From Ignavibacteria bacterium (GTDB taxonomy: Bacteria > Bacteroidota > Ignavibacteria > Tepidaquicellales > Tepidaquicellaceae): a DNA stretch of 33,053 bases. The position numbers and the translations under genes are program-made. The notes under the pieces are model-generated. The model made no database searches and was not told where the DNA came from. It saw only the letters and a program-made list of their open reading frames with translations. The stretch spans positions 1 to 33,053 of the forward strand of contig JAEUSI010000022.1 in the NCBI GenBank assembly GCA_016788375.1, in the 5' to 3' direction. Below are positions 9,225-18,142 of the stretch, in pieces; position 1 is the stretch's first letter; each line of letters opens with the position of its first letter.

Positions 9225-9261
9225 ACAGTAAATACTGTGAAAATATTTAACTATAAATTTG
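9225..9261 (+). promoter_or_regulatory. Possible promoter/operator of the ABC-AttH operon
   Basis: A perfect dyad ACAGTA-AA-TACTGT (9225-9238) lies just upstream of TAAATTTG (9254-9261), which fits the Bacteroidota -7 box consensus TAnnTTTG. No TTG -33 element at the usual distance is obvious, so the promoter call is weak. Confidence 0.28.
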
Positions 9262-9305
9262 AATTTAATCTTGCGTTATTTGTAATACAAAATCTTATAT
9301 AAATA

Positions 9306-9989
9306 ATGGTAGAGTTAAAGAAAGTAAGCAGGTCTTTTACGGAAGGAAACACAAAACATGCCGTGCTGAAAAATTTTGATTTAAAAATTGAAAAAGGTGA
9401 AATAATAATTCTCCTCGGAAAAAGCGGTTCCGGAAAATCGACACTCCTTAATATTATCAGCGGTATAGATATACCTGATGAAGGTGAAGTTACAATTGCA
9501 GGTAAAGATATAACAAAACTTTCCGAAAAAGACAGGACACTTGTACGAAGAAATAAAATCGGATTCATATTTCAGTTCTTTAATTTAATTCCGACACTGA
9601 CAGTCAGGGAAAATCTACAACTTCCGCTTGAGCTAACAAATTCAGATAATCAGGAAGAAAGAATAAATACAATTTTATCGGAGGTTGGACTTCCTGAAAG
9701 GGCGGATTCATATCCGGATAAACTGTCCGGAGGCGAGCAGCAGCGGATAGCGGTTGCACGGGCACTGATACATAATCCCGATATAATTCTGGCAGACGAG
9801 CCGACAGGAAATCTGGATTATGAAACAGGACTTCAGATAGTTGATCTGCTTGACAGAGTAGTCAAGCAGAAGGGAAAGACAATGATTATGGTCACTCACA
9901 GTAAAGATGTGATGGGTTTGGCAGACAGAGTATATTCATTAAGAGAAGGAAAACTTACAGAAACTAAAAAGGATTCCGTGATTGAATAG
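9306..9989 (+). CDS. ABC transporter ATP-binding protein (LolD/MacB/AttE-like)
   Basis: A 227-residue ABC ATPase that powers the adjacent FtsX-like permease. Walker A is GKSGSGKST (38-46), the Q-loop Gln is at 90, the signature LSGGEQQ at 140-146, Walker B IILADEP at 160-166 with TGNLD after it, and the H-loop His198 in MVTHS. Length and the [23 protein letters not shown] stretch (81-103) are typical of the LolD/MacB-type subfamily, which works with FtsX-fold permeases as a mechanotransducer or lipoprotein/peptide exporter rather than as an importer. Its 3' end overlaps the permease by 8 bases, which implies translational coupling. A lipocalin-like lipoprotein follows the permease, an arrangement like AttEFGH. 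Confidence 0.9.
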   Translation: MVELKKVSRSFTEGNTKHAVLKNFDLKIEKGEIIILLGKSGSGKSTLLNIISGIDIPDEGEVTIAGKDITKLSEKDRTLVRRNKIGFIFQFFNLIPTLTVRENLQLPLELTNSDNQEERINTILSEVGLPERADSYPDKLSGGEQQRIAVARALIHNPDIILADEPTGNLDYETGLQIVDLLDRVVKQKGKTMIMVTHSKDVMGLADRVYSLREGKLTETKKDSVIE

Positions 9990-12516
9990 CCTGAACAAAT
10001 CAAGCATAAGATATTTATTGAAACATCCGTGGCAGTTCGGATTGTCAGTTCTCGGAATAGCAATGGGTGTGGCAATTGTAGTATCAATAGACATCGCAAG
10101 CTACAGTTCATCAAAGGCATTCAACCTGTCCCTTGACGCAGTTGCGGGAAAGGCGACGCATCAGATCACGGGAAATTCAGACGGAATTCCGGATTCATTT
10201 TACAGAAGTTTAAGAAAAGACAAAGGTATTAGAAACATTGCTCCGGTAATTGAATCATACGTGAGCATTCAGGATTCCGGCAGAAGAGTTTTTAAACTGC
10301 TCGGAGTTGATTTTTTTGCAGAGCGACCGTTCAGGGATTATTTTTCCGAAACAGATTCTTCTGCCGGTGATGTATTCAATAAACTTTTTACAAAGCCAAA
10401 TTCCATTATCCTTTCCGGAGAGAATATGAAAAAGCTGAATTTATCTCCGGGTGATTCGGTAAAGGTTCTGATAAACGGGAAAGAAAAATATCTGTATATA
10501 GCGGGATTCATAAAAGAGAATGACAACAACAGATCAGCGCTTGAAAATCTTTTTATAACTGACATTGCATCTGCACAGGAGTTAACGGAAAAGAAGAATA
10601 ATATAGATTACATTGATGTAATTATTAACAATGAATCTGAAGAGAAAATTATAAACAGCCTTCTTCCGGATGGATTTGCGCTTCAGAAATCAGGCTCAAG
10701 GTCACAGACAGCGGAGCAGATGCTCGATGCATTCAACATCAATCTCACATCACTCAGTCTGCTTGCGCTGATAGTAGGATTATTCCTGATTTATAATACA
10801 ATGACATTTTCCGTGATACAGAGAAGAATACTGATCGGGACATTACGTTCGATCGGCGTTACATCGGGTGAAATATCACGGCTTATATTAAAGGAATCCC
10901 TGATTATCGGAATAGCAGGCACGATAGCAGGATTCGCAGCTGCATACTTCATTTCGAAATACCTGCTTATAATAATTTCCAGGACAATTAACGACCTCTA
11001 TTATGTAGTATCTGTTAGAGAGATTTACATTTCGCCGTTCATAATAATAAAGGGAATTTCGCTCGGAGTAATTGCAACACTCTTGTCAGCGCTTAAGCCG
11101 GCGAAAGAAGCATCCGGAGTTCATCCCCGTTCGGCAATGATACGTTCGGAACAGGAATCGTCAATAATTAAAAAGATACCGCGAATGACAATTGCGGGGA
11201 TATTATTTATCATTGCAGGAGCGGTGACGCTGATTATTCCGTCAAAAAATATCTGGCTGAGTTATTTCGGAATACTACCCGTAATAACCGGATTTTCACT
11301 ACTGACACCTTTAGTAATAATAATTGTCGAAAAGATTTTTTCACCGGTATATAAGAAGCTTTTCGGAATTACCGGAAAAATGTCTTCACGGTCAATTCTA
11401 CAGAACATAAGCAGGACATATATTGCAATTGCTGCGTTATCCCTTGCAGTTGCAGCAACGGTCGGAGTGGGAACTATGGTAAGCAGTTTCAGAAGCACCG
11501 TAATTGACTGGCTTGAAACGCGGCTGAATGCCGATGTATTTATTTCAGCGCCGAGTCTTATATCGAGAAGAAATGATGCTGTACTTAATGAAGAGATCCT
11601 TGATAAAATAAAAGCGATTGAAGAAGTAAAGGATTATAATTTTTACAGGGAGGTTGAGATATTTCAGGACGGCAAAAGATATCATCTGCTTGCATCGGGG
11701 CTGAGCAAAAGGAGTTATAAGGGATTTAAATTCAAGGAAGGAAATCCTGAGGATGCATGGAAAAGTTTTGAAGAAGGCGAGATATTTGTATCCGAGCCGT
11801 TTGCTTACAGGAATGATTTATCGGTCGGTTCAAAGCTGGTTTTGAAAACAGACAAGGGGATGCGTGAATTCAGGGTAGCCGGAGTATATTACGATTATGC
11901 ATCGGATCAGGGACTGATAACAATTCAGTACAGGCACTTTAAGGAATACTGGAATGCGAAGGGTTACTCAGGGATTTCAGTATTTGTAAAGGATGATAAA
12001 GCAATCGGAACCGTGAAAGACAGAATACAGTCGCTTGATACAGGCGGACAGCAGCTTGTAGTCAGAACATATAAATTCCTTCGTGACTCTTCGGTTGAAA
12101 TCTTTGACCGTACGTTTTTAGTAGCAAATGTATTACAGATACTTTCGGTAATAGTTGCATTCATCGGAATACTCAGTTCGCTAATGTCGCTTCAGCTTGA
12201 ACGCAAAAGAGAGCTTGGCATACTGCGGGCAAACGGATTACTGCCTTCACAGCTTTTTTTAATGGTAAATCTTCAGACACTGCTGATGGGGCTTATTGCG
12301 GGACTGACGGCTCTGCCGCTCGGCAATATACTTGCAGCGATACTGATTTATATAATAAACAAAAGATCTTTCGGCTGGACAATGCAGTTTGAAATATTAC
12401 CCGGCATACTTGCAGAGGCGCTGCTTCTTTCGCTTGCAGCTGCATTGCTTGCAGGAATTTATCCGGCTTACAAAATGTCAAAAACATCTCCGGCAAATGC
12501 ATTAAGAGAAGAATGA
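9982..12516 (+). CDS. FtsX-like ABC permease (two FtsX domains)
   Basis: An 844-residue membrane protein. The start is TTG at 9982, the first possible one after an in-frame TGA at 9979, and it overlaps the ATPase gene. It puts SIRYLLKHPWQ directly before the first membrane helix, as usual for this family. Topology: a first helix at about 17-36, a periplasmic MacB-like domain at about 40-240, an FtsX domain of several helices at about 250-375, further helices at about 400-495, a second extracytoplasmic domain at about 500-700, and a final FtsX domain at about 715-840 containing ERKRELGILRANG, the cytoplasmic coupling segment. The single long chain carrying two FtsX halves resembles AttF/AttG- or YbbP-type permeases. 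It overlaps the next gene by ATGA (12513-12516). It probably moves or extracts a lipid-like or hydrophobic substrate together with the lipoprotein. Confidence 0.88.
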   Translation: MNSLNKSSIRYLLKHPWQFGLSVLGIAMGVAIVVSIDIASYSSSKAFNLSLDAVAGKATHQITGNSDGIPDSFYRSLRKDKGIRNIAPVIESYVSIQDSGRRVFKLLGVDFFAERPFRDYFSETDSSAGDVFNKLFTKPNSIILSGENMKKLNLSPGDSVKVLINGKEKYLYIAGFIKENDNNRSALENLFITDIASAQELTEKKNNIDYIDVIINNESEEKIINSLLPDGFALQKSGSRSQTAEQMLDAFNINLTSLSLLALIVGLFLIYNTMTFSVIQRRILIGTLRSIGVTSGEISRLILKESLIIGIAGTIAGFAAAYFISKYLLIIISRTINDLYYVVSVREIYISPFIIIKGISLGVIATLLSALKPAKEASGVHPRSAMIRSEQESSIIKKIPRMTIAGILFIIAGAVTLIIPSKNIWLSYFGILPVITGFSLLTPLVIIIVEKIFSPVYKKLFGITGKMSSRSILQNISRTYIAIAALSLAVAATVGVGTMVSSFRSTVIDWLETRLNADVFISAPSLISRRNDAVLNEEILDKIKAIEEVKDYNFYREVEIFQDGKRYHLLASGLSKRSYKGFKFKEGNPEDAWKSFEEGEIFVSEPFAYRNDLSVGSKLVLKTDKGMREFRVAGVYYDYASDQGLITIQYRHFKEYWNAKGYSGISVFVKDDKAIGTVKDRIQSLDTGGQQLVVRTYKFLRDSSVEIFDRTFLVANVLQILSVIVAFIGILSSLMSLQLERKRELGILRANGLLPSQLFLMVNLQTLLMGLIAGLTALPLGNILAAILIYIINKRSFGWTMQFEILPGILAEALLLSLAAALLAGIYPAYKMSKTSPANALREE

Positions 12517-13646
12517 AAAACTATATTATAATACTGATTTTTATCTCTGTTATTGCCGGATGCGGCGGACAGAAGAATCCTGAAAAAGACAGCGGCATAA
12601 ATTTATCCAAAGCAATGGGTAAAGTAAAAGATGAAAAATTCGAGAAGGCGTATGATAAAAGGAAATTTATATTTCCGGAAGATCACGGACCTCATCCGGG
12701 ATTCAGAACGGAGTGGTGGTATTTCACGGGAAATCTGACGACTCCGGATAATAAGAAATTCGGATATCAGTTTACCGTTTTCAGAACCGCACTAAGTTCG
12801 GGAAGAAAATCAGGAGTATCAGAATGGAGGTCGGATCAGATTTACATGGCGCATTTTACAGTCACGGATATATCAAACGGCAGATTCTATTTTGATGAAA
12901 GATTCAGCCGTGACGGGAATGAACTCGCAGGAGCTCAGGCAGAGCCTCTAAAAGTATGGCTCGAAGACTGGCAGATAACAGAATCAGAAAACAGGAAAGC
13001 ATTTGATCTTCCTGTTATAAGCATAAAAGCAAAATCAGACAAAACCGAAATCAGATTATGGCTTGAGTCAGTAAAGCCGCTTATACTTCAGGGAAACGAA
13101 GGATTAAGTCAGAAGGGAAGTCAGCCTGGAAATGCTTCATATTATTATTCATATACAAATTTAAAGACAAGCGGAATAATAATTACGGAAGACAGAGAAT
13201 ATGAAGTAAACGGAAAATCATGGATGGACAGGGAGTGGAGCACAAGCGCTTTGAGCGAAGATCAGAAAGGATGGGACTGGTTTTCACTTCAGCTTGATGA
13301 CAGCACAGAGTTAATGTATTATCAGATGAGGAAAAAGGACGGGACACCGGACAAATACAGCAGCGGAGTTATCATAGATAAAGCGGGTTTGAAACGTCAG
13401 ATAAACAGAGAAGAAGCAGATTTAGAAGTAACAGAAAGCCGGAAAAATTCATCGGGAATAGAATATCCTTCCGGCTGGAATTTAAAAATCCCTTCGGAAA
13501 AAATTGAACTGAAGATTATACCTGCGGTCAGAGATCAGTTTCTAGATGTCACGGTAAAATACTGGGAAGGCTCGGTTACTGTTAAAGGAAAGAAAAACAA
13601 CACTGATATTTCAGGAAGGGGGTATGCAGAACTGACGGGTTATTAA
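12513..13646 (+). CDS. AttH/CrtC-like lipocalin-fold lipoprotein
   Basis: A 377-residue protein. The N-terminus is a lipoprotein signal (MKNYIIILIFISVIAGC, lipid on Cys17), so it is membrane-anchored outside the cytoplasm. Residues 58-75 (DHGPHPGFRTEWWYFTGN and following) are the hallmark of the AttH / carotenoid 1,2-hydratase (CrtC-like) family, and W237-M-D-R-E-W242 is the second family motif. The family has two lipocalin-like beta barrels and binds hydrophobic ligands. The start overlaps the permease stop as ATGA, so translation is coupled. ABC ATPase, FtsX permease and AttH occur together in the AttEFGH arrangement. A role in export or handling of a lipid-like molecule is inferred; a true hydratase activity is unlikely because no carotenoid genes are nearby. 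Confidence 0.87.
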   Translation: MKNYIIILIFISVIAGCGGQKNPEKDSGINLSKAMGKVKDEKFEKAYDKRKFIFPEDHGPHPGFRTEWWYFTGNLTTPDNKKFGYQFTVFRTALSSGRKSGVSEWRSDQIYMAHFTVTDISNGRFYFDERFSRDGNELAGAQAEPLKVWLEDWQITESENRKAFDLPVISIKAKSDKTEIRLWLESVKPLILQGNEGLSQKGSQPGNASYYYSYTNLKTSGIIITEDREYEVNGKSWMDREWSTSALSEDQKGWDWFSLQLDDSTELMYYQMRKKDGTPDKYSSGVIIDKAGLKRQINREEADLEVTESRKNSSGIEYPSGWNLKIPSEKIELKIIPAVRDQFLDVTVKYWEGSVTVKGKKNNTDISGRGYAELTGY

Positions 13647-13747
13647 AAGTTAAATACAGAAAATGAATTGACTGTTCGATTTTAGAGAAGACTCAATAAA
13701 TTCAGATAAGATAAACAAGTTATGAATTTTGAGATTACACTCTGCAT

Positions 13748-15172
13748 TTAAATTACTTTTATCTCTTTCATTTTTCGCATGATCCACATTTTCCCGGAAA
13801 GGCTTCCTTTGCTGAGTTCATGTTCAAGTTTAAACAGGTTTTCTTTTGAGGGGAAACCTCTCAGTTTCAACAGCAGATTAAACAAAGTGCAGAATTCTTT
13901 AGCAGTAATAAAATACTGTTCGGTAATATTTTTTCTGACGCGCAGAAATTCTTCCAGCCTTCTTTTTATATCAAAACTTTCCTCAAATTTACCGAGTTCG
14001 AAGCTGACGCGCATATTGAGCTTCGCCGAATCAATATAGCCGTATGCATTCAGGCTTTTCATTCTGTCCACAATTTTTTTACAGGTTTGAAAATCATTTT
14101 TATAATATGCAATGTAAGCACCGGCAAGTGAAATTCCGTAATCCCTGCCTGAAACAGGCAGCAGTTTGCCGAATTTCTTTACAAATCTTTCCGCCCAGCT
14201 TATTTTCTTCAAAGCAAGAGCATTCATAACAATAGTAATAAACCTGAAATTCTGACTGTCATTTCTGATATCACATTCAAGAATTTTCTCCCTGATTTTC
14301 AAATCTATAAAGTAAAAAAGCTCCCTGCTTGAAGTATTGTTTTCGGAATTAAGGCGATAAATATTATAGTCAATAATATAATTTAAAAGATCAGACCTGA
14401 CTTCTTTGGAGACATTATTTAATTCATTCAGAAGAATATTCCTTGCAACGTGATAATTGTATGTATCATTAATATTAACAAGAGACTTGTATAAATAAAA
14501 ATAAAATGAAACAAGCGGATAATATTCATTAAGATGATTTTTGATATACGGAAGAATAATTTCAAAATCCTGCATGTTAATAATTTCATTCCTGAACGGA
14601 TTCTGATTTGCTTCTTTGGCCATAATTAAATAAAATTCTCTGATTCTGAAAACAAGTATTCCTGTAATGAACTGAACAAATCTCATGTCGAACTGACTGT
14701 ATGTCAAATCAGCCTTTTCGGTTATAAAATCTTGTGCAAAAATGCTGCTGCAGATTCCATACAATTCGTTTGCTTTAACAATGCTTGCAGGTTTAGCCGA
14801 AGCGTCTTTAAAGAATGAGTTGAATTTCTGAATTCCAAAATTAGAAATATTCCTTTCTCTGAGTTCATCAAGAAGCAGCATATCAGCGGAGAATTTATTC
14901 TTATCAAGATTCTTTAGTATAAGAAATTTTTCGGCAAGCACAGTTAACTCTGACAATCTGTTCCAGTGAGTTCTTTCATTTACCTGATTTTCAGAAGTAA
15001 CATTTCCCGAATAAAATTTCCCCGTTTTATCAAGAAACTCGCTGTAATTTCTTCCCTTGCTAAACACAGGTAGGGAAACAAACTCTTTAAACTCTTCAAT
15101 TTCAGTTTCAGAAAAGGTTTTGAAAATTTCAGCAAATCTCGGTTCTTTTTTCTTTTTCACAGAAAATGACAT
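13748..15172 (-). CDS. Helical-repeat protein of unknown function (Bacteroidota family)
   Basis: A 474-residue, all-helical-looking protein with no signal peptide or membrane segment. The N-terminal 15-100 region (FKTFSETEIEEFKEFVSLPVF, SKGRNYSEFLDK, HWNRLSELTVLAEKFL) fits a hypothetical-protein family in Bacteroidota and relatives, whose members open with a 'phase/step that eats into a short sequence of exposed residues' pattern of FS..E..EF..F..SP.F. The rest has repeated pairs of amphipathic helices (for example about 315-400, WAERFVKKFGKLL, GAYIAYYKNDFQTCKKIVDRM, NMRVSFELGKFEESFDIKRRLEEF) like TPR units. It is convergent with the AttH-like gene and divergent from the sulfatase cluster, with a 318-base gap that should carry both promoters. 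A protein-protein interaction scaffold is likely; no enzymatic motif is seen. Confidence 0.65.
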   Translation of the reverse strand: MSFSVKKKKEPRFAEIFKTFSETEIEEFKEFVSLPVFSKGRNYSEFLDKTGKFYSGNVTSENQVNERTHWNRLSELTVLAEKFLILKNLDKNKFSADMLLLDELRERNISNFGIQKFNSFFKDASAKPASIVKANELYGICSSIFAQDFITEKADLTYSQFDMRFVQFITGILVFRIREFYLIMAKEANQNPFRNEIINMQDFEIILPYIKNHLNEYYPLVSFYFYLYKSLVNINDTYNYHVARNILLNELNNVSKEVRSDLLNYIIDYNIYRLNSENNTSSRELFYFIDLKIREKILECDIRNDSQNFRFITIVMNALALKKISWAERFVKKFGKLLPVSGRDYGISLAGAYIAYYKNDFQTCKKIVDRMKSLNAYGYIDSAKLNMRVSFELGKFEESFDIKRRLEEFLRVRKNITEQYFITAKEFCTLFNLLLKLRGFPSKENLFKLEHELSKGSLSGKMWIMRKMKEIKVI

Positions 15173-15490
15173 TATGTATAATTTAAATTTTTTATGACAG
15201 ATGTTTATATTTCAGTAAAATTTACAAAACCGTTCCAAGGGTAAGAATCGGCAAAGTCCTGTTTGAAATCATTTGAAATTATATATAATTTAATGTTAAA
15301 GTAACACAAAAATTTCCTGTGAATCTGTATATTGAGGAGAAAAATAAATTTAAGATACAATATTCAGCCGGTTAAAATTTTTTTGTGAGTTTAATTGAAG
15401 TTTAATTAAACATTAAGAATAAGAGACATTTATCTGCTGTAAGAAAACAGAACCACAACTCACTATTTTTTAAATTCAAACTCAAGTAAA
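15173..15490. other. 318-base divergent intergenic region before the sulfatase cluster
   Basis: AT-rich DNA between the helical-repeat gene (-) and sulfatase 1 (+). Promoters for both must lie here. I see no strong dyad, riboswitch or open frame in it. The sulfatase start is preceded by an A-rich stretch instead of a purine-rich Shine-Dalgarno. Confidence 0.5.
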
Positions 15491-17056
15491 ATGGCAAAGG
15501 CAATACAAAAACAACCGAACATACTCTATATTATGGGGGATGATGTAGGCACATGGAATATCGGGGCGTACAACCGGGGAATGATGGCCGGGAGAACTCC
15601 GAATCTGGATAAATTAGCATCTGAAGGAGCAATTTTTACAGATTACTATGCAGAAGCAAGCTGTACTGCAGGAAGGGCATCTTTCATTACAGGTGAATTA
15701 CCGATACGCACAGGACTTACAACAGTGGGTCAGGCGGGAGCGGCAATAGGTATGCCGGCACAAGCGCCGACAATTGCAACAGCTCTGAAAGAAATGGGTT
15801 ATGCCACAGGACAATTCGGAAAGAATCACCTAGGTGACAAAAACGAATTCCTCCCGACGCTTCACGGTTTTGACGAATTCTTCGGATATCTTTATCACCT
15901 TGATGCAATGGAAGATCCGTTTCACAGAAATTATCCTCCGGGATTAAAAGATACAGTGGGACCGAGGAATGTACTTCACTGCTGGGCAACAGACAAAGAT
16001 GATACGACAGTTGATCCGAGATGGGGAAAAGTAGGGAAGCAGAAAATAGAAGACAAGGGTCCTCTTCCACCGCATCCAATGCCGGGAATAGAATTAAACA
16101 TGGAAACTGTCGATGACGTAATTCTTGAAAAAGCTTCTGATTTCATTACAAAATCAGTAAAAACCAATAAACCGTTTTTCTGCTGGCTCAATCCTACAAG
16201 AATGCATGTATTCACTCATCTTTCACCGAAATACGAAGCAATGAGAACGCCAGAAAACGGCTGGAGCATGCAGGAAGCAGGAATGGCTCAACTGGACGAT
16301 ACAGTAGGCGGCGCAATGAAACTGATTGATGATCTCGGAGTTGCAGACAATACTATAGTTGTATTTTCAACTGACAACGGGGCAGAAGACTTCTCATGGC
16401 CGGACGGCGGAACTTCACCGTTCAGGGGTTCAAAAGGTATGGCGACAGAAGGCGGATTCAGAGCTCCCTGTATAATCAGATGGCCCGGAAAAGTACAGCC
16501 GGGAAAAGTGATCAACGGAGTAATGTCCGGAATGGACTGGTTCCCGACATTCTGCACAGCAGCCGGAAATCCGAATATAACAGCTGAACTTAAAGCAGGA
16601 AAATCACTTAACGGTACAACATATAAAGTTCATCTTGACGGATATGATCAGACAGAGCTGTTAACAAGCGTAGTTCCTTATCATAAAGGAGCGAGAAACG
16701 AGTTCTGGTACTTTACTGAATCCGAGCTTGCAGCTGCAAGGATAGGTGATTATAAATACACATTCCTTACACAGCCGGACGGCTGGTTCGGTCCAAAAGT
16801 GAAATTAGACTGGCCCGGACTTGTTAATATCAGACTGGATCCGTTCGAAAAAATGTCGATCGGACAATCTATGCTAGCCGGTAACTGGTGGGCTTTTGAA
16901 TTCTGGAGATTTGTTTTCATACAGCAGGAAGTCGCAAAACTGGCAATGACTGCATTAGAGTTTCCTCCAATGCAGAAAGGTGCAAGCTTTAACCTCAGCA
17001 TAATTAAGGAAAAGATCGAAAAAGCCATGGCAAGCCGCGGCAGCACGGGAAATTAA
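15491..17056 (+). CDS. Type I sulfatase 1 (Cys-type, cytosolic)
   Basis: A 521-residue formylglycine-dependent sulfatase of the arylsulfatase type. Metal-site residues Asp17-Asp18 (GDD) and Asp295-Asn296 (STDNG) are present. The modification motif is Cys58-Thr-Ala-Gly-Arg62, so Cys58 becomes formylglycine. Lys111 and His113 (GKNHLG, where GKWHLG is usual), His239 and Lys315 complete the classical site. It hydrolyses a sulfate ester, identity unknown. No signal peptide: the chain starts MAKAIQKQPNILYIMGDD, with the first beta strand at about residue 10. It should stay in the cytosol, where maturation by anSME or FGE can occur. It is a paralog of the protein at 19934 and is followed by a terminator-like hairpin and a HAD phosphatase. 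Confidence 0.93.
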   Translation: MAKAIQKQPNILYIMGDDVGTWNIGAYNRGMMAGRTPNLDKLASEGAIFTDYYAEASCTAGRASFITGELPIRTGLTTVGQAGAAIGMPAQAPTIATALKEMGYATGQFGKNHLGDKNEFLPTLHGFDEFFGYLYHLDAMEDPFHRNYPPGLKDTVGPRNVLHCWATDKDDTTVDPRWGKVGKQKIEDKGPLPPHPMPGIELNMETVDDVILEKASDFITKSVKTNKPFFCWLNPTRMHVFTHLSPKYEAMRTPENGWSMQEAGMAQLDDTVGGAMKLIDDLGVADNTIVVFSTDNGAEDFSWPDGGTSPFRGSKGMATEGGFRAPCIIRWPGKVQPGKVINGVMSGMDWFPTFCTAAGNPNITAELKAGKSLNGTTYKVHLDGYDQTELLTSVVPYHKGARNEFWYFTESELAAARIGDYKYTFLTQPDGWFGPKVKLDWPGLVNIRLDPFEKMSIGQSMLAGNWWAFEFWRFVFIQQEVAKLAMTALEFPPMQKGASFNLSIIKEKIEKAMASRGSTGN

Positions 17057-17097
17057 ATTTTCCGGTAAAGTAAGTTAACATAAAAATACAGTATTCA

Positions 17098-17126
17098 AAG
17101 CGGCGCATTAAGCTATGCGCCGTTTT
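17098..17126 (+). terminator. Hairpin terminator or attenuator between sulfatase 1 and HAD 1
   Basis: A perfect 8-bp GC-rich stem, CGGCGCAT 17101-17108 with ATGCGCCG 17115-17122, has a 6-base loop and is followed by TTTT. It ends 17 bases before the HAD 1 ATG, so it may cut or reduce transcription into that gene, or stabilise the sulfatase message. Confidence 0.75.
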
Positions 17127-17143
17127 AAAAATTTTAAAATCTA

Positions 17144-18058
17144 ATGACAGATAATTATTTAAATTCCTGGAATGAAACGGAAATTAAAAAATCAATTACG
17201 GATTTTGTAACTAAAGTAACTGCAGAAAACTCTCCCGGATTTATTCCCGTGAATGAACGGATTGCAGTATTTGATAATGACGGAACATTATGGACAGAGC
17301 AGCCGCTGCAGGTTGAAATATTTTATGCATTATACAGAATGAAAATACTGTCGGGTAAAGATCCTTCGCTTAAAAATACTCAGCCGTTTAAAGCGTTCAT
17401 TGAGGAGGATATAAAAACTCTCAGTACATTCGGGAAAAAAGAACTTTTGGAAATTGCATTCAAATCTCATGACGGAAAGACACCTCAGGAATTTTACAGA
17501 AATGTTAAAGAGTTTTTTGAAAATTCAGTGCATCCGAAGTTTAAATTCTCATATTACAACTGCGCGTATAAACCACAGCTGGAACTGCTTGATTACTTAA
17601 GAGCAAACGGATTTAAAATTTTTATTGTCTCCGGAGGCGGTCTGGAATTTATGAGAGTTGTCACGGAAAAAATATACGAAATACCAAATGAAAGAGTGAT
17701 CGGAAGCACGACAGCAACAGAAGTGGTTTATGACGGAACTAAACCTGTAATTAACAGACTGCCGCAGCTTTCAAATTTCGATGACAAGGAAGAAAAGGTG
17801 CTGAACATTCATCATCACATCGGCGGTGTGCCTGTACTTGCATTCGGAAACTCTGACGGAGATCTTTCTATGCTGAGATATACATTGAACTCTTCTGAAT
17901 ATAATCTGGCTTTGCTGCTTCATCATGATGATGCATCAAGAGAGGTTGCGTATGATAAGGATTTTGTATTAAGTCCTTTAAATGAAGCGCTGAAAGTTTC
18001 TGCAGCAGAAGGAATCAGAGTTGTAAGCATGAAGAATGACTGGAATGAAGTTTTTTGA
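17144..18058 (+). CDS. HAD-superfamily phosphatase 1 (cytosolic)
   Basis: A 304-residue haloacid dehalogenase-like hydrolase, related to phosphoserine phosphatase-type enzymes. Motif I is DNDGT with nucleophile Asp44 and acid/base Asp46, within FDNDGTLWTEQP. Motif II is Ser163 in IVSGGG. A lysine near 218 before HHHIGG is the probable motif III, and motif IV is GNSDGD (235-240), with acidic residues for Mg2+. All four motifs are intact, so it should be an active phosphatase or phosphotransferase. A helical cap lies between motifs I and II (about 55-150). No signal peptide. It follows sulfatase 1 by 87 bases. A paralog lies at 18673. A role in dephosphorylating a molecule also handled by the sulfatases is inferred from position only. 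Confidence 0.87.
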   Translation: MTDNYLNSWNETEIKKSITDFVTKVTAENSPGFIPVNERIAVFDNDGTLWTEQPLQVEIFYALYRMKILSGKDPSLKNTQPFKAFIEEDIKTLSTFGKKELLEIAFKSHDGKTPQEFYRNVKEFFENSVHPKFKFSYYNCAYKPQLELLDYLRANGFKIFIVSGGGLEFMRVVTEKIYEIPNERVIGSTTATEVVYDGTKPVINRLPQLSNFDDKEEKVLNIHHHIGGVPVLAFGNSDGDLSMLRYTLNSSEYNLALLLHHDDASREVAYDKDFVLSPLNEALKVSAAEGIRVVSMKNDWNEVF

Positions 18059-18142
18059 ATTAGGAAATACAGATTAAGAGTCAGGAGATAGAAATGTATA
18101 ACTTTAAGAATTTAATAAGCAAATTAATCTTAACAAACTAAA

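Larger units (their letters stand above)
8966..9305. other. 340-base intergenic region between anSME and the ABC operon
   Basis: It holds the 22-bp inverted repeat (9072-9132), a small dyad (9225-9238) and a possible promoter box (9254-9261). No gene is supported. Confidence 0.5.

Noticed and set aside
15717-16079. 120-codon frame antisense to sulfatase 1
   Set aside because: Shadow of the sulfatase reading frame; no signal, start site or family pattern.
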